Shown: piece after piece, positions 1 to 9,387 of the stretch
Layout of the letters: each line of letters begins with the position of its first letter
Numbering within the stretch: the first letter of the stretch is position 1
Notes under the pieces: generated by a model
Told to the model about the DNA's origin: nothing
What the model saw: only the letters and a program-made list of their open reading frames with translations
Databases searched by the model: none
Translations under genes and position numbers: made by a program
From: JALORV01 sp035498175
Lineage (GTDB): Bacteria > Pseudomonadota > Gammaproteobacteria > Burkholderiales > Burkholderiaceae_F
Assembly (NCBI GenBank): GCA_035498175.1
Contig: DATKAJ010000039.1
Coordinates: 10,282 to 74,281 of the forward strand
Reading direction: 5' to 3'
DNA: 64,000 nt

Positions 1-536
1 CACCACTGGCCGTCGCCCCCCCGGGCAAGATCGACGGCGACGATGTGCAGGAAGTGATCGCCGGGAGGCCGCTGCCCAACGAGCGGCCGCAGATAGCCCG
101 GGTGTCCGAACACCAGCGCAGGAGGCAGCAGGTTGTCGGCCAACAGCCGCTGCGGTCCGTAGCAGTCGGCCATGATGCGCGCGAGCAGTTCCGCCCGCTG
201 GGCCACACCGGCCTCGATCGCGGCCCACTCGTCGGCCTCGAGCAGGTACGGCATCAGGTCGAGGGGCCACGGGCGCTCGACCTTGCCCTCCTCGCTGTAG
301 ACGTTGTAGGTGATGCCGTCGTCGCGCACCTGCTGCTCGATCGTCCCCCGGCGCCGGGGCAGATCCGCCCATCCGCCGGGTCCGAGGTGCTCGAAGAATT
401 CGCGCCACGCGGGACGCAGCGTGCCATCGGCGCCGCGCAGTTCGTCGCGATGGCCTGCGGGCGCCGGCAACGCGTAACGCGTCACGAGCGCGCTCGCGTC
501 GCGGCCGCGATCGAAGTCGAAGAGGCTCTGGGTCAC
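1..536 (-). CDS. Circularly permuted ATP-grasp (type 2) protein, N-terminal part only
   Basis: This is the beginning of a minus-strand gene that runs off the left edge. The readable part, about 178 residues, resembles the N-terminus of the large circularly permuted ATP-grasp proteins (DUF404/DUF407, often fused to an alpha-E/DUF403 domain). It contains an RPAWREFFEHLG-like stretch and then YNVYSEEG and PWPLDLMPYLL. The start is uncertain. I took a GTG at 536, about 42 bases after the stop of the upstream transglutaminase gene; the frame stays open further upstream. ATP-grasp enzymes of this family are proposed to form amide or peptide bonds. It is the last visible gene of the Anbu operon and would be its second ATP-grasp protein. 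The family call is good. Whether an alpha-E domain follows cannot be seen. Confidence 0.72.
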   Translation of the reverse strand, partial: MTQSLFDFDRGRDASALVTRYALPAPAGHRDELRGADGTLRPAWREFFEHLGPGGWADLPRRRGTIEQQVRDDGITYNVYSEEGKVERPWPLDLMPYLLEADEWAAIEAGVAQRAELLARIMADCYGPQRLLADNLLPPALVFGHPGYLRPLVGQRPPGDHFLHIVAVDLARGGDGQW

Positions 537-578
537 GCCGGCCGGCGGAAATTCGTGAGCGCCGGACCCCACATGCCG

Positions 579-3500
579 CTACGCCTGCCGCAGGTCGAGC
601 GTGAAGGGAAATTCGAGGCTGCGCCGCGGGTCGGCCACACGCATGCGGCCCGGCGTGTGGCCCGTCCTGAAGAAGCGCGCAAGGCGCCGGCTCTCGGCTT
701 CGTAGGCATTGACGGGGAAGGTCACGTAGTTGCGGCCGCCAGGATGGGCAACATGGTACTGGCAGCCGCCCAGTGAGCGCTCCATCCACGTGTCGACGAG
801 GTCGAAGGTCAGCGGCGCATGCACGCCGATCGTCGGATGCAGCGCCGAGGCCGGCTGCCACGCGCGATAGCGCACGCCGCACACGAACTCGCCGGCGCGG
901 CCGGTCGGATGCAGCGGCAGCGCCTTGCCATTGACCGCGATGACATGGCGCGACCCGTTCAGACCCGTCGCCTTGACCTCGACGCGCTCGAGGGATGAGT
1001 CGACGTAGCGCACCGTGGCGCCCATCGCGCCCTCTTCGCCCATCACGTGCCACGGCTCGAGCGCTCCGCGCAACGCAAGCCTGACGCCGCGCAGCGCGAG
1101 TTCCCCGTAGAGCGGGAAACGGAACTCGAAGTGTGGCGCGAACCACGCGTCGCGCATCGGGAAGCCCGCTTCGGCGAGTTCGGTCAGGACATCATCGAAG
1201 TCCAGCGCAACAAAGGTCGGCAGCAGGAAGCGGTCGTGCAGCTCGGTGCCCCAGCGGGTCAGTCGCGCGGTGTACGGCGTGCGCCAGAAGCGCGCGAGCA
1301 GCGCGCGCAACAGCAACTGCTGCGCGAGGCTCATCTGCCAGTGTGGCGGCATCTCGAACGCGCGCATCTCCAGCAGGCCCAGGCGGCCCGACGGTCCATC
1401 CGGCGAGTACAGCTTGTCGATGCAGAACTCCGATCGGTGCGTATTGCCGGTCACGTCGATCAGGATATTGCGCAGCGTGCGGTCGACCAGCCATGGCGGC
1501 GCGTTCTCGCCCTGGCTTCTGCGACGCAGTTCGGCCAGAGCGACCTCAAGTTCGTAGACCTGATCGTTGCGCGCCTCGTCCACGCGCGGCGCCTGGCTGG
1601 TCGGGCCGATGAACAGACCCGAGAACAGGTACGACAGCGACGGGTGGTTGTGCCAGTAGGCGATCAGGCTCGCGAGCAGGTCGGGGCGTCGCAGGAACGG
1701 CGAATCCTCCGCCGTGGCGCCGCCCAGCACGATGTGGTTGCCGCCGCCAGTGCCCGTGTGTCGGCCGTCCAGCATGAACTTCTCGGTCGACAGACGTGAC
1801 AACCGCGCCGCTTCGTACAGCGTTGCGGTGTGGTCGACGAGCTGCTCCCAGTCCGACGCCGGATGGATGTTGACCTCGATGACGCCGGGATCAGGAGTGA
1901 TCTGCAGCATCTTCAGGCGCGGATCGCGTGGCGGCGGATAGCCCTCAAGTACGACCGGCAGGCCCAGCTCGGCGGCGGTCGCCTCGACCGCAGCGACGAG
2001 CTCGAGATAGTCCTCGAGCACCGGCAGCGGCGGCATGAAGACGTACAGCACGCGGCTCGCGGTTCCTTCGCGCTCGGCTGCGGGACCGCTGGCGCGGCGT
2101 GGGTCGCGGACCTCGACGCACAACGCCGTACGCGTGATTGACGCTGCCGATTCAAAGCGACGCGGCTCCGGCGCGCGCGCCGGGGCGCTTCCGGCGCGCG
2201 TCCCTCGCGCTCTGCGGCCACCGGCCACAGCAGCTGTTGCGGCATCGCCCGCAACGGCATGGCTGTCGCCATGGGGTGCGAATCCAGCTTGCAGCGCCAC
2301 CGCGCCACCCTCGGCGAACCCGCCGCCGACTGCGTGGGGCGCGTACTGCGCCCTGATGTCGGCATGCAACGGCAACGCCGCCCGTGGCGCAAACGGGTCG
2401 TGCTCGTAAAGCGAAGGTCGGTCCCCAGACGCAGCCCATGGCAGCGAATCGAGCGGCAACCGATACCCCATCGGAGAATCGCCCGGAACGAGGTACATGC
2501 GCTCGTCACGCAGGAACCACGGACCGCTGATCCAGCGCGCGTCTTCCTCGGGCGACTCGCTGCGCGCAATTGGCAGCGCGTAGCCAATCGGGCTCGCAAG
2601 TCCCTGTTCGAACACCCGACGCAGCCGTGCGCGCTCCAGTTCGTCCTCGAGGCGAGAATCGAAAGGATCGACATTGACCGGCAGTCGCCGCTCGCGCCAG
2701 AGGTAGTACCAGGCGTCCTCGTAGCCCGGCAGCACGCAGCCGGCGTCGATCCCAAGGCGCTGAGCCAGACGCCGGATGAAGCGCTCGGCATCAGCAGCCG
2801 TGCATTCAGAAGGCGCCCGCTCATCGGCGAACAGACGCGGATCGGCCCAGCAGGGTTCGCCATCGGCGCGCCAGAAGATCGACAGTGCCCAGCGCGGCAG
2901 TTGCTCGCCGGGATACCACTTGCCTTGCCCCAGGTGCAGGAACCCGTCGGCGCCATAGCGCTCCTTCAGCCGCTGCAGCAGCGCCGTGGCGTAGCCGCGC
3001 TTGGTCGGCCCGAGCGCGGCGGTGTTCCATTCCGCGCCATCGCGATCGTCGATCGAAACGAAGGTCGGCTCCCCGCCCTGCGTCAGGCGCACGTCCATGA
3101 CTTTGAGTGCGGCGTCGACCGTGCGTCCGAGGGCATCGAGGGCGTGCCACTGTTCGTCGCTATACGGCTTGGTGACGCGCGGGGCTTCATAGATGCGCGT
3201 CACCTGCATCGTGTGGCGGAAGTCGACCTCGCAATCGTCGACCATTCCGCTGATCGGTGCCGCCGTCGTCGGTTCCGGCGTGCAAGCGACCGGCAGATGC
3301 CCCTCGCCTGCGAGCAGCCCAGAGGTCGGATCGAGCCCGATCCAGCCCGCACCCGGCAGATACACCTCGCACCATGCATGCAGGTCGGTGAAGTCATGCT
3401 CGGCGCCCGACGGGCCGTCGAGTGCCTTCACGTCCGGCTTCAGCTGAATCAGATAGCCCGACACAAAGCGTGCGGCGAGGCCGAGGTGACGCAGAACCTG

Positions 3501-4064
3501 CACTAGCAGCCAGCCGGTGTCGCGGCACGAACCCGCGGCGAGCTGCAGCGTCTGCTCCGGCGTCTGCACTCCGGGTTCGAGCCGGATCAGGTAACGGATT
3601 TCGCGCTGCAGACGCTGGTTCAGTTCCACGAGGAAATCGATCGTCCGCTGCTCGCGCGTATCGACACCCGCGATGAAGTCGCGCAGCCTCGGCGTCAGAT
3701 CGTCGCGCGCGAGGTACGGCAGCAGGTCCTGCCCCAGGCCCGCCTCGTAGGGAAACGGGAACTGTTCGGCGACAGGCTCGAGGAAGAAGTCGAACGGGTT
3801 GTAGACGGCCATCTGCGCGACCAGATCGACGGTGACCCGCAACTCCGTCGCCTTCTCCGGGAACACGACGCGCGCAAGGTAGTTCGCGAATGGATCCTGC
3901 TGCCAGTTGATGAAATGCAGTTCGGGCTCGATGCGCAGCGAATACGACAGCACTGGCGTGCGGCAGTGGGGTGCCGGGCGCAGGCGGACAACCTGAGGGC
4001 CGAGGCCCACGCGCCGGTCGTAGCGGTACTGGGTGACGTGATTCAGCGCGACGTGGATCGACAC
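579..4064 (-). CDS. Transglutaminase-like / DUF2126 large protein
   Basis: An 1161-residue protein with an N-terminal bacterial transglutaminase-type half and a long DUF2126 (COG4196) half. The papain-like triad is visible: Cys180 in GSCRD, His229 in DLHAW and Asp245 in GLDPT. The N-terminal region (about 1-100) matches the bacterial transglutaminase-like N domain. A low-complexity Ala/Gly/Arg stretch lies around residues 570-660, inside the DUF2126 part. The family is cytoplasmic and is known from operons with Anbu, alpha-E and ATP-grasp proteins. The chemistry is unproven; peptide cleavage or transamidation of a product made by the ATP-grasp partners is the usual proposal. The gene lies 71 bases downstream of the Anbu gene. 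The start is an ATG at 4064. Confidence 0.88.
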   Translation of the reverse strand: MSIHVALNHVTQYRYDRRVGLGPQVVRLRPAPHCRTPVLSYSLRIEPELHFINWQQDPFANYLARVVFPEKATELRVTVDLVAQMAVYNPFDFFLEPVAEQFPFPYEAGLGQDLLPYLARDDLTPRLRDFIAGVDTREQRTIDFLVELNQRLQREIRYLIRLEPGVQTPEQTLQLAAGSCRDTGWLLVQVLRHLGLAARFVSGYLIQLKPDVKALDGPSGAEHDFTDLHAWCEVYLPGAGWIGLDPTSGLLAGEGHLPVACTPEPTTAAPISGMVDDCEVDFRHTMQVTRIYEAPRVTKPYSDEQWHALDALGRTVDAALKVMDVRLTQGGEPTFVSIDDRDGAEWNTAALGPTKRGYATALLQRLKERYGADGFLHLGQGKWYPGEQLPRWALSIFWRADGEPCWADPRLFADERAPSECTAADAERFIRRLAQRLGIDAGCVLPGYEDAWYYLWRERRLPVNVDPFDSRLEDELERARLRRVFEQGLASPIGYALPIARSESPEEDARWISGPWFLRDERMYLVPGDSPMGYRLPLDSLPWAASGDRPSLYEHDPFAPRAALPLHADIRAQYAPHAVGGGFAEGGAVALQAGFAPHGDSHAVAGDAATAAVAGGRRARGTRAGSAPARAPEPRRFESAASITRTALCVEVRDPRRASGPAAEREGTASRVLYVFMPPLPVLEDYLELVAAVEATAAELGLPVVLEGYPPPRDPRLKMLQITPDPGVIEVNIHPASDWEQLVDHTATLYEAARLSRLSTEKFMLDGRHTGTGGGNHIVLGGATAEDSPFLRRPDLLASLIAYWHNHPSLSYLFSGLFIGPTSQAPRVDEARNDQVYELEVALAELRRRSQGENAPPWLVDRTLRNILIDVTGNTHRSEFCIDKLYSPDGPSGRLGLLEMRAFEMPPHWQMSLAQQLLLRALLARFWRTPYTARLTRWGTELHDRFLLPTFVALDFDDVLTELAEAGFPMRDAWFAPHFEFRFPLYGELALRGVRLALRGALEPWHVMGEEGAMGATVRYVDSSLERVEVKATGLNGSRHVIAVNGKALPLHPTGRAGEFVCGVRYRAWQPASALHPTIGVHAPLTFDLVDTWMERSLGGCQYHVAHPGGRNYVTFPVNAYEAESRRLARFFRTGHTPGRMRVADPRRSLEFPFTLDLRQA

Positions 4065-4135
4065 CAGGACTCCGTTCAGCGGGTCAGGCCATCAGGGACC
4101 GTCGCGACGCCCGGGGCGACGTGTTCTGCGGAAGC

Positions 4136-5014
4136 TCACCGCGGTGCAGCTTGCGCGGCGGACTGGGCCACCAGTTGCATCGATGCCCCGTTTGCGGCGA
4201 CCTCGCCCTCGAGGGTGGGAGGCAACGGAGCACGTGGGGGCTGGGTGATCTCGGTCTCGAGCTTCGGTGCAGCGCTGTCGCGCAGCGCATCGCGCCAGGT
4301 CGGATCCGGAATTTCCTGGAACACCTGCTTGAGCCTCGCTCCCCATGTGTTGCGGATCATCTGCATGTACTGGTTGTGGTGGTCGATCTGCACGAACTTG
4401 GTGACGCGCAGCGCACCCTGTTCGTAGACGAGGAGGTCGAGCGGAAGGCCGACCGAGATGTTGGAGCGCAGGGTCGAGTCCATCGAGATCAGCGCGCACT
4501 TGGCGGCCTCCTCGAGCGATGTCCCCGGCGTGATCACACGGTCGATGATCGGCTTGCCGTACTTCGCCTCGCCGATCTGGAAATACGCGTTCTCCGGCGT
4601 CGCCTCGATGAAATTGCCCGCCGAATAGACGTGGAAGAGCCGCATTCGCTCGCCGCGAATCTGCCCGCCAAAGATAAAATTGCAGTTGAACTCGATGCCG
4701 GCATCCTTCAGCGCCTGCCCGTCGCGCCGGTTGACCTCGCGCACCGCTTCGCCGACGACGCGAACCGCATCGAACATGGTCTTGGCGATCCATACGCTGT
4801 CGACATGCGGCCCCACGTTCTCGCAGACCAGTTGCCGCACGGCCTGCGTCACCGCGAGGTTCCCCGCAGAGAGCAGTACGATCAGGCGCTCGCCCGGGTG
4901 CTCGAACACCGTCATCTTGCGAAACGTCGAGATGTGATCCACGCCGGCATTCGTGCGCGAATCCGACAGGAACACCAGCCCCTGGTCGAGCTGCATGCCG
5001 ACGCAGTAGGTCAT
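4136..5014 (-). CDS. Anbu-type proteasome-like peptidase
   Basis: A 292-residue protein of the proteasome/HslV superfamily, Anbu (ancestral beta subunit) branch. The second residue is Thr, which becomes the N-terminal nucleophile after removal of Met, as in HslV and 20S beta subunits. The following LVFLSDSRTNAGVDHISTF stretch is typical of Anbu. There is no propeptide. The family forms a self-assembling ring, and its substrate is not established. The ATG overlaps the stop of the 26-codon frame in front of it as ATGA, which suggests translational coupling. Context with transglutaminase, alpha-E and ATP-grasp genes is the standard Anbu neighbourhood. The C-terminus, after about residue 235, is rich in Pro and Ala and probably disordered. 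Confidence 0.9.
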   Translation of the reverse strand: MTYCVGMQLDQGLVFLSDSRTNAGVDHISTFRKMTVFEHPGERLIVLLSAGNLAVTQAVRQLVCENVGPHVDSVWIAKTMFDAVRVVGEAVREVNRRDGQALKDAGIEFNCNFIFGGQIRGERMRLFHVYSAGNFIEATPENAYFQIGEAKYGKPIIDRVITPGTSLEEAAKCALISMDSTLRSNISVGLPLDLLVYEQGALRVTKFVQIDHHNQYMQMIRNTWGARLKQVFQEIPDPTWRDALRDSAAPKLETEITQPPRAPLPPTLEGEVAANGASMQLVAQSAAQAAPR

Positions 5015-5065
5015 GCGATCTCCTCCACAGCCTGCCGCGAGACCAAATCGTCTTGGGCCACTGCC

Positions 5066-5200
5066 TCAGTCATCTTCACCCGGACTTCCATCGCCTCCTC
5101 GCCCCCCGCCGATCCGGACACCGCGCACTGGCGCGGCGCTGTCGTAGTCGCGCCGCACCGCAAGCCGGGCGAAATGGCGATAGCCGATGGGATAGCGCAT
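5066..5200 (-). CDS. Small unidentified ORF between alpha-E and Anbu genes, possibly frameshifted
   Basis: A 44-codon minus-strand ORF starting MRYPIGYRHFARLAVRRDYD, 17 bases after the alpha-E stop. I do not recognise it. Near its end it crosses a run of six G (minus strand; C at 5102-5107). If one base is skipped there, the frame continues through MEVRVKMTEAVAQDDLVSRQ to a stop at 5011-5013, giving about 62 residues and an ATGA overlap with the Anbu start. The unshifted end is Gly/Asp-rich and less protein-like, so the joined version looks more natural. It may be a small operon partner, a decayed gene, or a sequencing error in the homopolymer. Confidence 0.35.
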   Translation of the reverse strand: MRYPIGYRHFARLAVRRDYDSAAPVRGVRIGGGRGGDGSPGEDD

Positions 5201-5217
5201 GTCGGTGTAGGGTGCGG

Positions 5218-6192
5218 CTAGTGCGCCACCGGCGGGACCAGGAAGTCCTGACTGATGCGGCCGCCGATGTCGTTGACGCGCTCGAGAAACGACGTCAAAA
5301 AGCGGTGCATGCCGCGCGCCAGGATGTCATCGATCGTACCGTAGCGCAGTTCTGCCCGCAGCAGCCCGGCGCGCCTTTCGGTCTCCTCCGAGCGGCTGTT
5401 GCGAACCATTTCGAGGTTCAGGCACACCTCGTTCAGGCAGGACAAAAGCGAGCGCGGCATGTCGCCGCGCAGGATCAGCAGCGCCGCAACGCGCGCGGGT
5501 GTGATGACGTCGCGGTAGACCTTGCGGTAGATCTCGAAGGCGGAGACCGAACGCAGCACCGCAGCCCAGTGGTAGAAGTCGAGTTGCTGCTCCTGTGCCT
5601 CTTCCGGCACGGCGTTCAACACTAGCCCCGGCGGCGCCACGCCATGGAACTTCACGTCGATCAGCCGCGCCGTGTTGTCCGCCCTTTCGAGGAAGGTGCC
5701 GAGCCGTACGAAGTAGAAAGCTTCGTCCTTCAGCATCGTGCCGATGGTCACGCCGCGGGACAGGTGCGAGCGGAACTTGACCCACTCGAAGAACTCCTGC
5801 GGGTCGCGATCGAGCAGCCGCTCGCGCAGCAGCCTTTGCAGCCCGAGCCACGTGTCGTTGTGCGTCTCCCAGACTTCAGTCGTCAGCGATCCCCGCACTG
5901 CACGCGCGTTCTCGCGCGCCGCCTGCAGGCAGCAGTAGATCGACGACGAGTTGCCGGGGTCCCGCACCATGAAGTCGATGACTTCACGCGGCGAGAGCAC
6001 CGGGTGCTTTTCGTCGAACTGCGGCAGCAGCTCGGAGATGCCGAGCATCGCGCGCCAGCCGCCCTCGGCGGCCTTGGCCGATTGCGGCAGCAGGCTCGTC
6101 GACAGGTTGACATCGAGCATCCGCGCGGTGTTTTCCGCGCGCTCGATATAGCGCGCCATCCAGTACAGATGATCAGCCGTGCGGCTAAGCAC
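5218..6192 (-). CDS. Alpha-E domain protein (DUF403)
   Basis: An all-helical protein of 324 residues. It starts at a GTG (6190-6192) followed by LSRTADHLYWMARYIERAE, the classic beginning of DUF403/alpha-E proteins. The open frame continues upstream, but family alignment places the start here. The GTG lies inside the last codons of the GGDEF gene, giving an 8-base overlap. Alpha-E proteins always travel with circularly permuted ATP-grasp proteins, either fused or adjacent, and are thought to act as their partner in an amide-forming reaction. The biochemical role is unproven. It is complete and of usual length. Confidence 0.9.
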   Translation of the reverse strand: MLSRTADHLYWMARYIERAENTARMLDVNLSTSLLPQSAKAAEGGWRAMLGISELLPQFDEKHPVLSPREVIDFMVRDPGNSSSIYCCLQAARENARAVRGSLTTEVWETHNDTWLGLQRLLRERLLDRDPQEFFEWVKFRSHLSRGVTIGTMLKDEAFYFVRLGTFLERADNTARLIDVKFHGVAPPGLVLNAVPEEAQEQQLDFYHWAAVLRSVSAFEIYRKVYRDVITPARVAALLILRGDMPRSLLSCLNEVCLNLEMVRNSRSEETERRAGLLRAELRYGTIDDILARGMHRFLTSFLERVNDIGGRISQDFLVPPVAH

Positions 6193-7879
6193 GCTCGGCG
6201 CTCCAGACGTGCAGGCGATCCCGGCCCGCGTCCTTTGCACCATACAGCGCCTCGTCGGCGCGGCGCACGAGTTCGCTCGAGTCGCCGAAGTCGGCCGATT
6301 CGCACAAGCCCACGCTGAGGCTGACGACGAGGCCTTCACCCAGCTGCCCCCAGGGCATACTGCGCACCGCCTGCAGGATGCGCTCGACGACCGTGCGCGC
6401 CGCCCCGCCTTCGCTGTCGGCTAGCAGCAGCGCAAACTCGTCGCCGCCGAGCCGCGCGGCGAAATCCATGTCGCGCAGGTTGCCACGGATCACGCCGCCG
6501 AGCTGCCGCAGCACCACGTCGCCGGTGACGTGGGAAAAGCTGTCGTTGATCTGCTTGAAGCCGTCGATGTCCGCCACGACGAGGCCGAAACGCAGCTGGC
6601 CCGCGCGGGCACGACTGCACCAGTTCTCCAGTTCCTTGGTGAACGCGCGGCGGTTTGCGAGCCCGGTGAGCTCGTCCTCGAGCGCGAGCCGCTCGAGCCG
6701 CGAGCGCGACTTCTCCAGATCCTGCGTACGCGCGTGCAGGGCCGCGGTCTGCGTCCTCAGCTTCACCAGCTCGGCACGCGCCTCGTGCAGGCGCGCGCGC
6801 TGCGTCGAAAGCTTGCCGTCGAGCCGCGTCTTGACCTCGACGAAGCGCTTGTGATGGAACAGCGCGCGCGGGAAGTCGCCGCGCGCTTCGTACAGCGCCG
6901 ACAGGCGCTCGTGCATGCTGGCGGGGCGCCTGAGGTCGCCGAGTTCCTCCGCCTGCAGGAACGCGGGGCGCAGCAGCGCCAGCCCCTCGGCCTCGCGCCC
7001 GGCGGCGATGAGGTGGTAGCCCTGCTCGAGCCGCGCCTGCACCTCGCGCAGGCGAAAGCCACTGCGCATTGCCTCGACGCTCGCTTCCTCGAGGTCGGCG
7101 AGACCGCCGGCGAAGTCGCCCATCCAGCAGCGGGCGGCGCCACGCTGGGTCCGCGCCGCGATCGCGGTTGACAGGTCCGTCGTTCCCGACAGCAGCTCGA
7201 GCGCGACGTCGAAGTGCTCCTCGCCCTCGGCCATGCGGCGCGATACGGTCTCGGCATCGCCGGCAAGAGCCGCCTTCAGGCCCTCGTTGACGTCGACCAT
7301 CCCGAACTGCAGTACCACCATGCCCTCGTCGGCCGCGGTGCCCGAGGGCAGCTCGAGCGCCGATCGCAGGCACTCGCGCGCCGCGGCGAAATCTCCGAGT
7401 GCCGTATGCACGCTCGAGGTCTGCACCAGCGCCCGCCTGACGGCGGCGTGGTCGCGGTGCTGGCGCGCGAGACGTTCGGCCTGCGAGAAGCCGTCGAGCG
7501 CCTCAGGATATTCGCCGAGCTCGCCGCACGCGGCGGCAAGCTGCATGATCACCTGGCACTGCGACGCGATGTCGTTCTGCGCGCGGTAGATATGCTCGGC
7601 ATGCGACAGCTGGCGGATTGCGCCGGACCAGTCACCGGTCTGCGCCAGTGCAGCGCCGGCGACGTAATGCGCTCGCGCCATCAGCGCCTCGGCGCCGCGC
7701 GCCCGCGCGACGCTCTGCGCGCGCAGCGCGAACATCACTGCGTCGTGCGGATTCGTGTTCAGCAGCCGCTCGGCGCGGTCGATCAGCGCATAGGGATCGA
7801 TCTGGTCGGTGACGCGCCGCGCTGTGGATTCGCCGCCGAGAGCGTCGCCCGGCATCGACGGGTCGGAGGCGCGCTTCAT
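6185..7879 (-). CDS. TPR-GGDEF diguanylate cyclase in the Anbu operon
   Basis: A 564-residue protein. The first 340 residues or so are helical TPR-like repeats. A coiled-coil-like stretch (about 350-400) leads into a C-terminal GGDEF domain. The active-site motif GGDEF is intact at about residues 478-482. An RxxD inhibitory site (RDMD) sits exactly five residues before it, so feedback inhibition by c-di-GMP is predicted. There is no signal peptide or membrane segment, so it is cytoplasmic. The ATG at 7879 overlaps the stop of the ATP-grasp gene as ATGA, and its own end overlaps the alpha-E start. A longer frame opens at 7963 but would run 88 bases into the neighbour. A GGDEF gene is not a standard member of this operon. 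Confidence 0.88.
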   Translation of the reverse strand: MKRASDPSMPGDALGGESTARRVTDQIDPYALIDRAERLLNTNPHDAVMFALRAQSVARARGAEALMARAHYVAGAALAQTGDWSGAIRQLSHAEHIYRAQNDIASQCQVIMQLAAACGELGEYPEALDGFSQAERLARQHRDHAAVRRALVQTSSVHTALGDFAAARECLRSALELPSGTAADEGMVVLQFGMVDVNEGLKAALAGDAETVSRRMAEGEEHFDVALELLSGTTDLSTAIAARTQRGAARCWMGDFAGGLADLEEASVEAMRSGFRLREVQARLEQGYHLIAAGREAEGLALLRPAFLQAEELGDLRRPASMHERLSALYEARGDFPRALFHHKRFVEVKTRLDGKLSTQRARLHEARAELVKLRTQTAALHARTQDLEKSRSRLERLALEDELTGLANRRAFTKELENWCSRARAGQLRFGLVVADIDGFKQINDSFSHVTGDVVLRQLGGVIRGNLRDMDFAARLGGDEFALLLADSEGGAARTVVERILQAVRSMPWGQLGEGLVVSLSVGLCESADFGDSSELVRRADEALYGAKDAGRDRLHVWSAERA

Positions 7880-9303
7880 CGCTCGAGCACCCACGTGTCC
7901 TTGGTGCCGCCGCCCTGCGACGAATTGACCACCAGCGAGCCCTCGCGCAGCGCAACCCGGCACAGACCCCCTGGCACCATCGTGACCTCGGCCCCGGACA
8001 GCACGAATGGTCTGAGGTCGATGTGGCGCGGCGCAATGCCGCTTTCAACGTAGGTGGGGCAGGTGGACAGCGCCAGAGTCGGCTGCGCGACGTAGTTCGC
8101 CGGGTTGGCGCGCACGAGTGCGCCGAACAGTTCGATCTCGGCGCGCGTGGCGGCCGGTCCGACCAGCATGCCATAGCCGCCCGCGCCGTGGACTTCCTTG
8201 ACCACGAGCTCGGAAAGGTGCGCCAGCACGTAGTCTAGGTCCTCCGGACGACGACAGCGGTGCGTCGGAACGTTGTTCAGGATCGGTTTCTCGGCCAGAT
8301 AGAAGTCGATCATGTCCGGCACGTACGAATAGATCGACTTGTCGTCGGCGATGCCGGTACCGATCGCATTGGCGAGCGTCACACGTCCCGCGCGATAGAC
8401 CGACAGGAGTCCGGGTACGCCGAGCTGCGAGTCCGGCCGGAAAGCGAGCGGATCGATGAAATCGTCGTCGATGCGGCGGTAGATGACGTCGACGCGCTGC
8501 GGTCCACGCGTGGTGCGCATGTAGACGTTGTTCTCGCGGACGAAGAGGTCCTGCCCCTCGACCAGTTCGATCCCCATCTGCTGCGCCAGGAAGGCGTGCT
8601 CGAAGTAGGCGGAGTTGTACATGCCGGGCGACAGCAGGACGACGACCGGGTCGTCGACCCCCTGCGGTGCCACCGAGCGCAGGTTCTCCAGCAGCAGGTC
8701 CGGGTAGTGCGCGACGGGAGCGACGCGGTTGCGGACGAAGAGTTCGGGGAACAGCCGCATCATCATCTTGCGGTTCTCGAGCATGTACGAGACACCGCTC
8801 GGAACCCTGAGGTTGTCCTCGAGCACGTAGAACTCGCCGGCGCCGGCGCGCACCACGTCGATGCCGGCGATGTGCGTATAGATGTTGCTCGCGACGTCGA
8901 CCCCGTGCATTTCGGGCCGATACTGCGAATTGCGGAAGACCTCGTCGGCCGGAATGCGTCCGGACCGGACGATCTGCTGTTCGTGATAGACATCGTGGAT
9001 GTAGAGGTTGAGCGCGCGCACGCGCTGACGCAGCCCGGCTTCGAGCTGCCGCCACTCCGAGGCCGGGATGATGCGCGGCACGACGTCGAACGGAATCAGC
9101 CGCTCGGTGCCGCTGCCCTCCTCGTCCTTTTCGCCGTAGACGGCGAACGTGATGCCGACACGGCGGAAGATCAGGTCCGCCTCGGCGCGCTTGTCGAGCA
9201 TCGTGTCGGGGGTCTGTTCGGTCAGCCAGCGATCAAACTCGCGGTAGTGCTCGCGCACCCCACCACTGTCCGCCTTGTGCATCTCGTCAAACGGCTTGCC
9301 CAT
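7876..9303 (-). CDS. Circularly permuted ATP-grasp protein (DUF404/DUF407)
   Basis: A 475-residue cytoplasmic ATP-grasp protein of the circularly permuted type 1 family. Recognisable family segments are ERLIPFDVVPRIIPASEW, PEMHGVDVASNIYTHIAGID, EDNLRVPSGVSYMLENRKMM and VKEVHGAGGYGMLVGPAA. The end, SLVVNSSQGGGTKDTWVLER, is also typical. ATP-grasp enzymes activate a carboxylate as acyl-phosphate and join it to an amine. For this subfamily a peptide-like product is inferred, and no substrate is known. It is the first gene of the minus-strand operon, with 84 non-coding bases separating it from the end of comEC. The start is an ATG. Confidence 0.9.
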   Translation of the reverse strand: MGKPFDEMHKADSGGVREHYREFDRWLTEQTPDTMLDKRAEADLIFRRVGITFAVYGEKDEEGSGTERLIPFDVVPRIIPASEWRQLEAGLRQRVRALNLYIHDVYHEQQIVRSGRIPADEVFRNSQYRPEMHGVDVASNIYTHIAGIDVVRAGAGEFYVLEDNLRVPSGVSYMLENRKMMMRLFPELFVRNRVAPVAHYPDLLLENLRSVAPQGVDDPVVVLLSPGMYNSAYFEHAFLAQQMGIELVEGQDLFVRENNVYMRTTRGPQRVDVIYRRIDDDFIDPLAFRPDSQLGVPGLLSVYRAGRVTLANAIGTGIADDKSIYSYVPDMIDFYLAEKPILNNVPTHRCRRPEDLDYVLAHLSELVVKEVHGAGGYGMLVGPAATRAEIELFGALVRANPANYVAQPTLALSTCPTYVESGIAPRHIDLRPFVLSGAEVTMVPGGLCRVALREGSLVVNSSQGGGTKDTWVLER

Positions 9304-9387
9304 TCAGAGCCTGATCGTTCTCGTTGTCGCCCGGCGCCCCGACGCGGTGCAAAACCAGTCTAGCAAGATGTACACCAGCGGCGGCCG

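Noticed and set aside
45..776. 243-codon plus-strand open frame at the left edge
   Set aside because: Antisense to the start of the ATP-grasp gene and the end of the transglutaminase gene; no motif.
2259..3506. 415-codon plus-strand open frame
   Set aside because: Antisense to the DUF2126 protein, Arg-rich, no domain.
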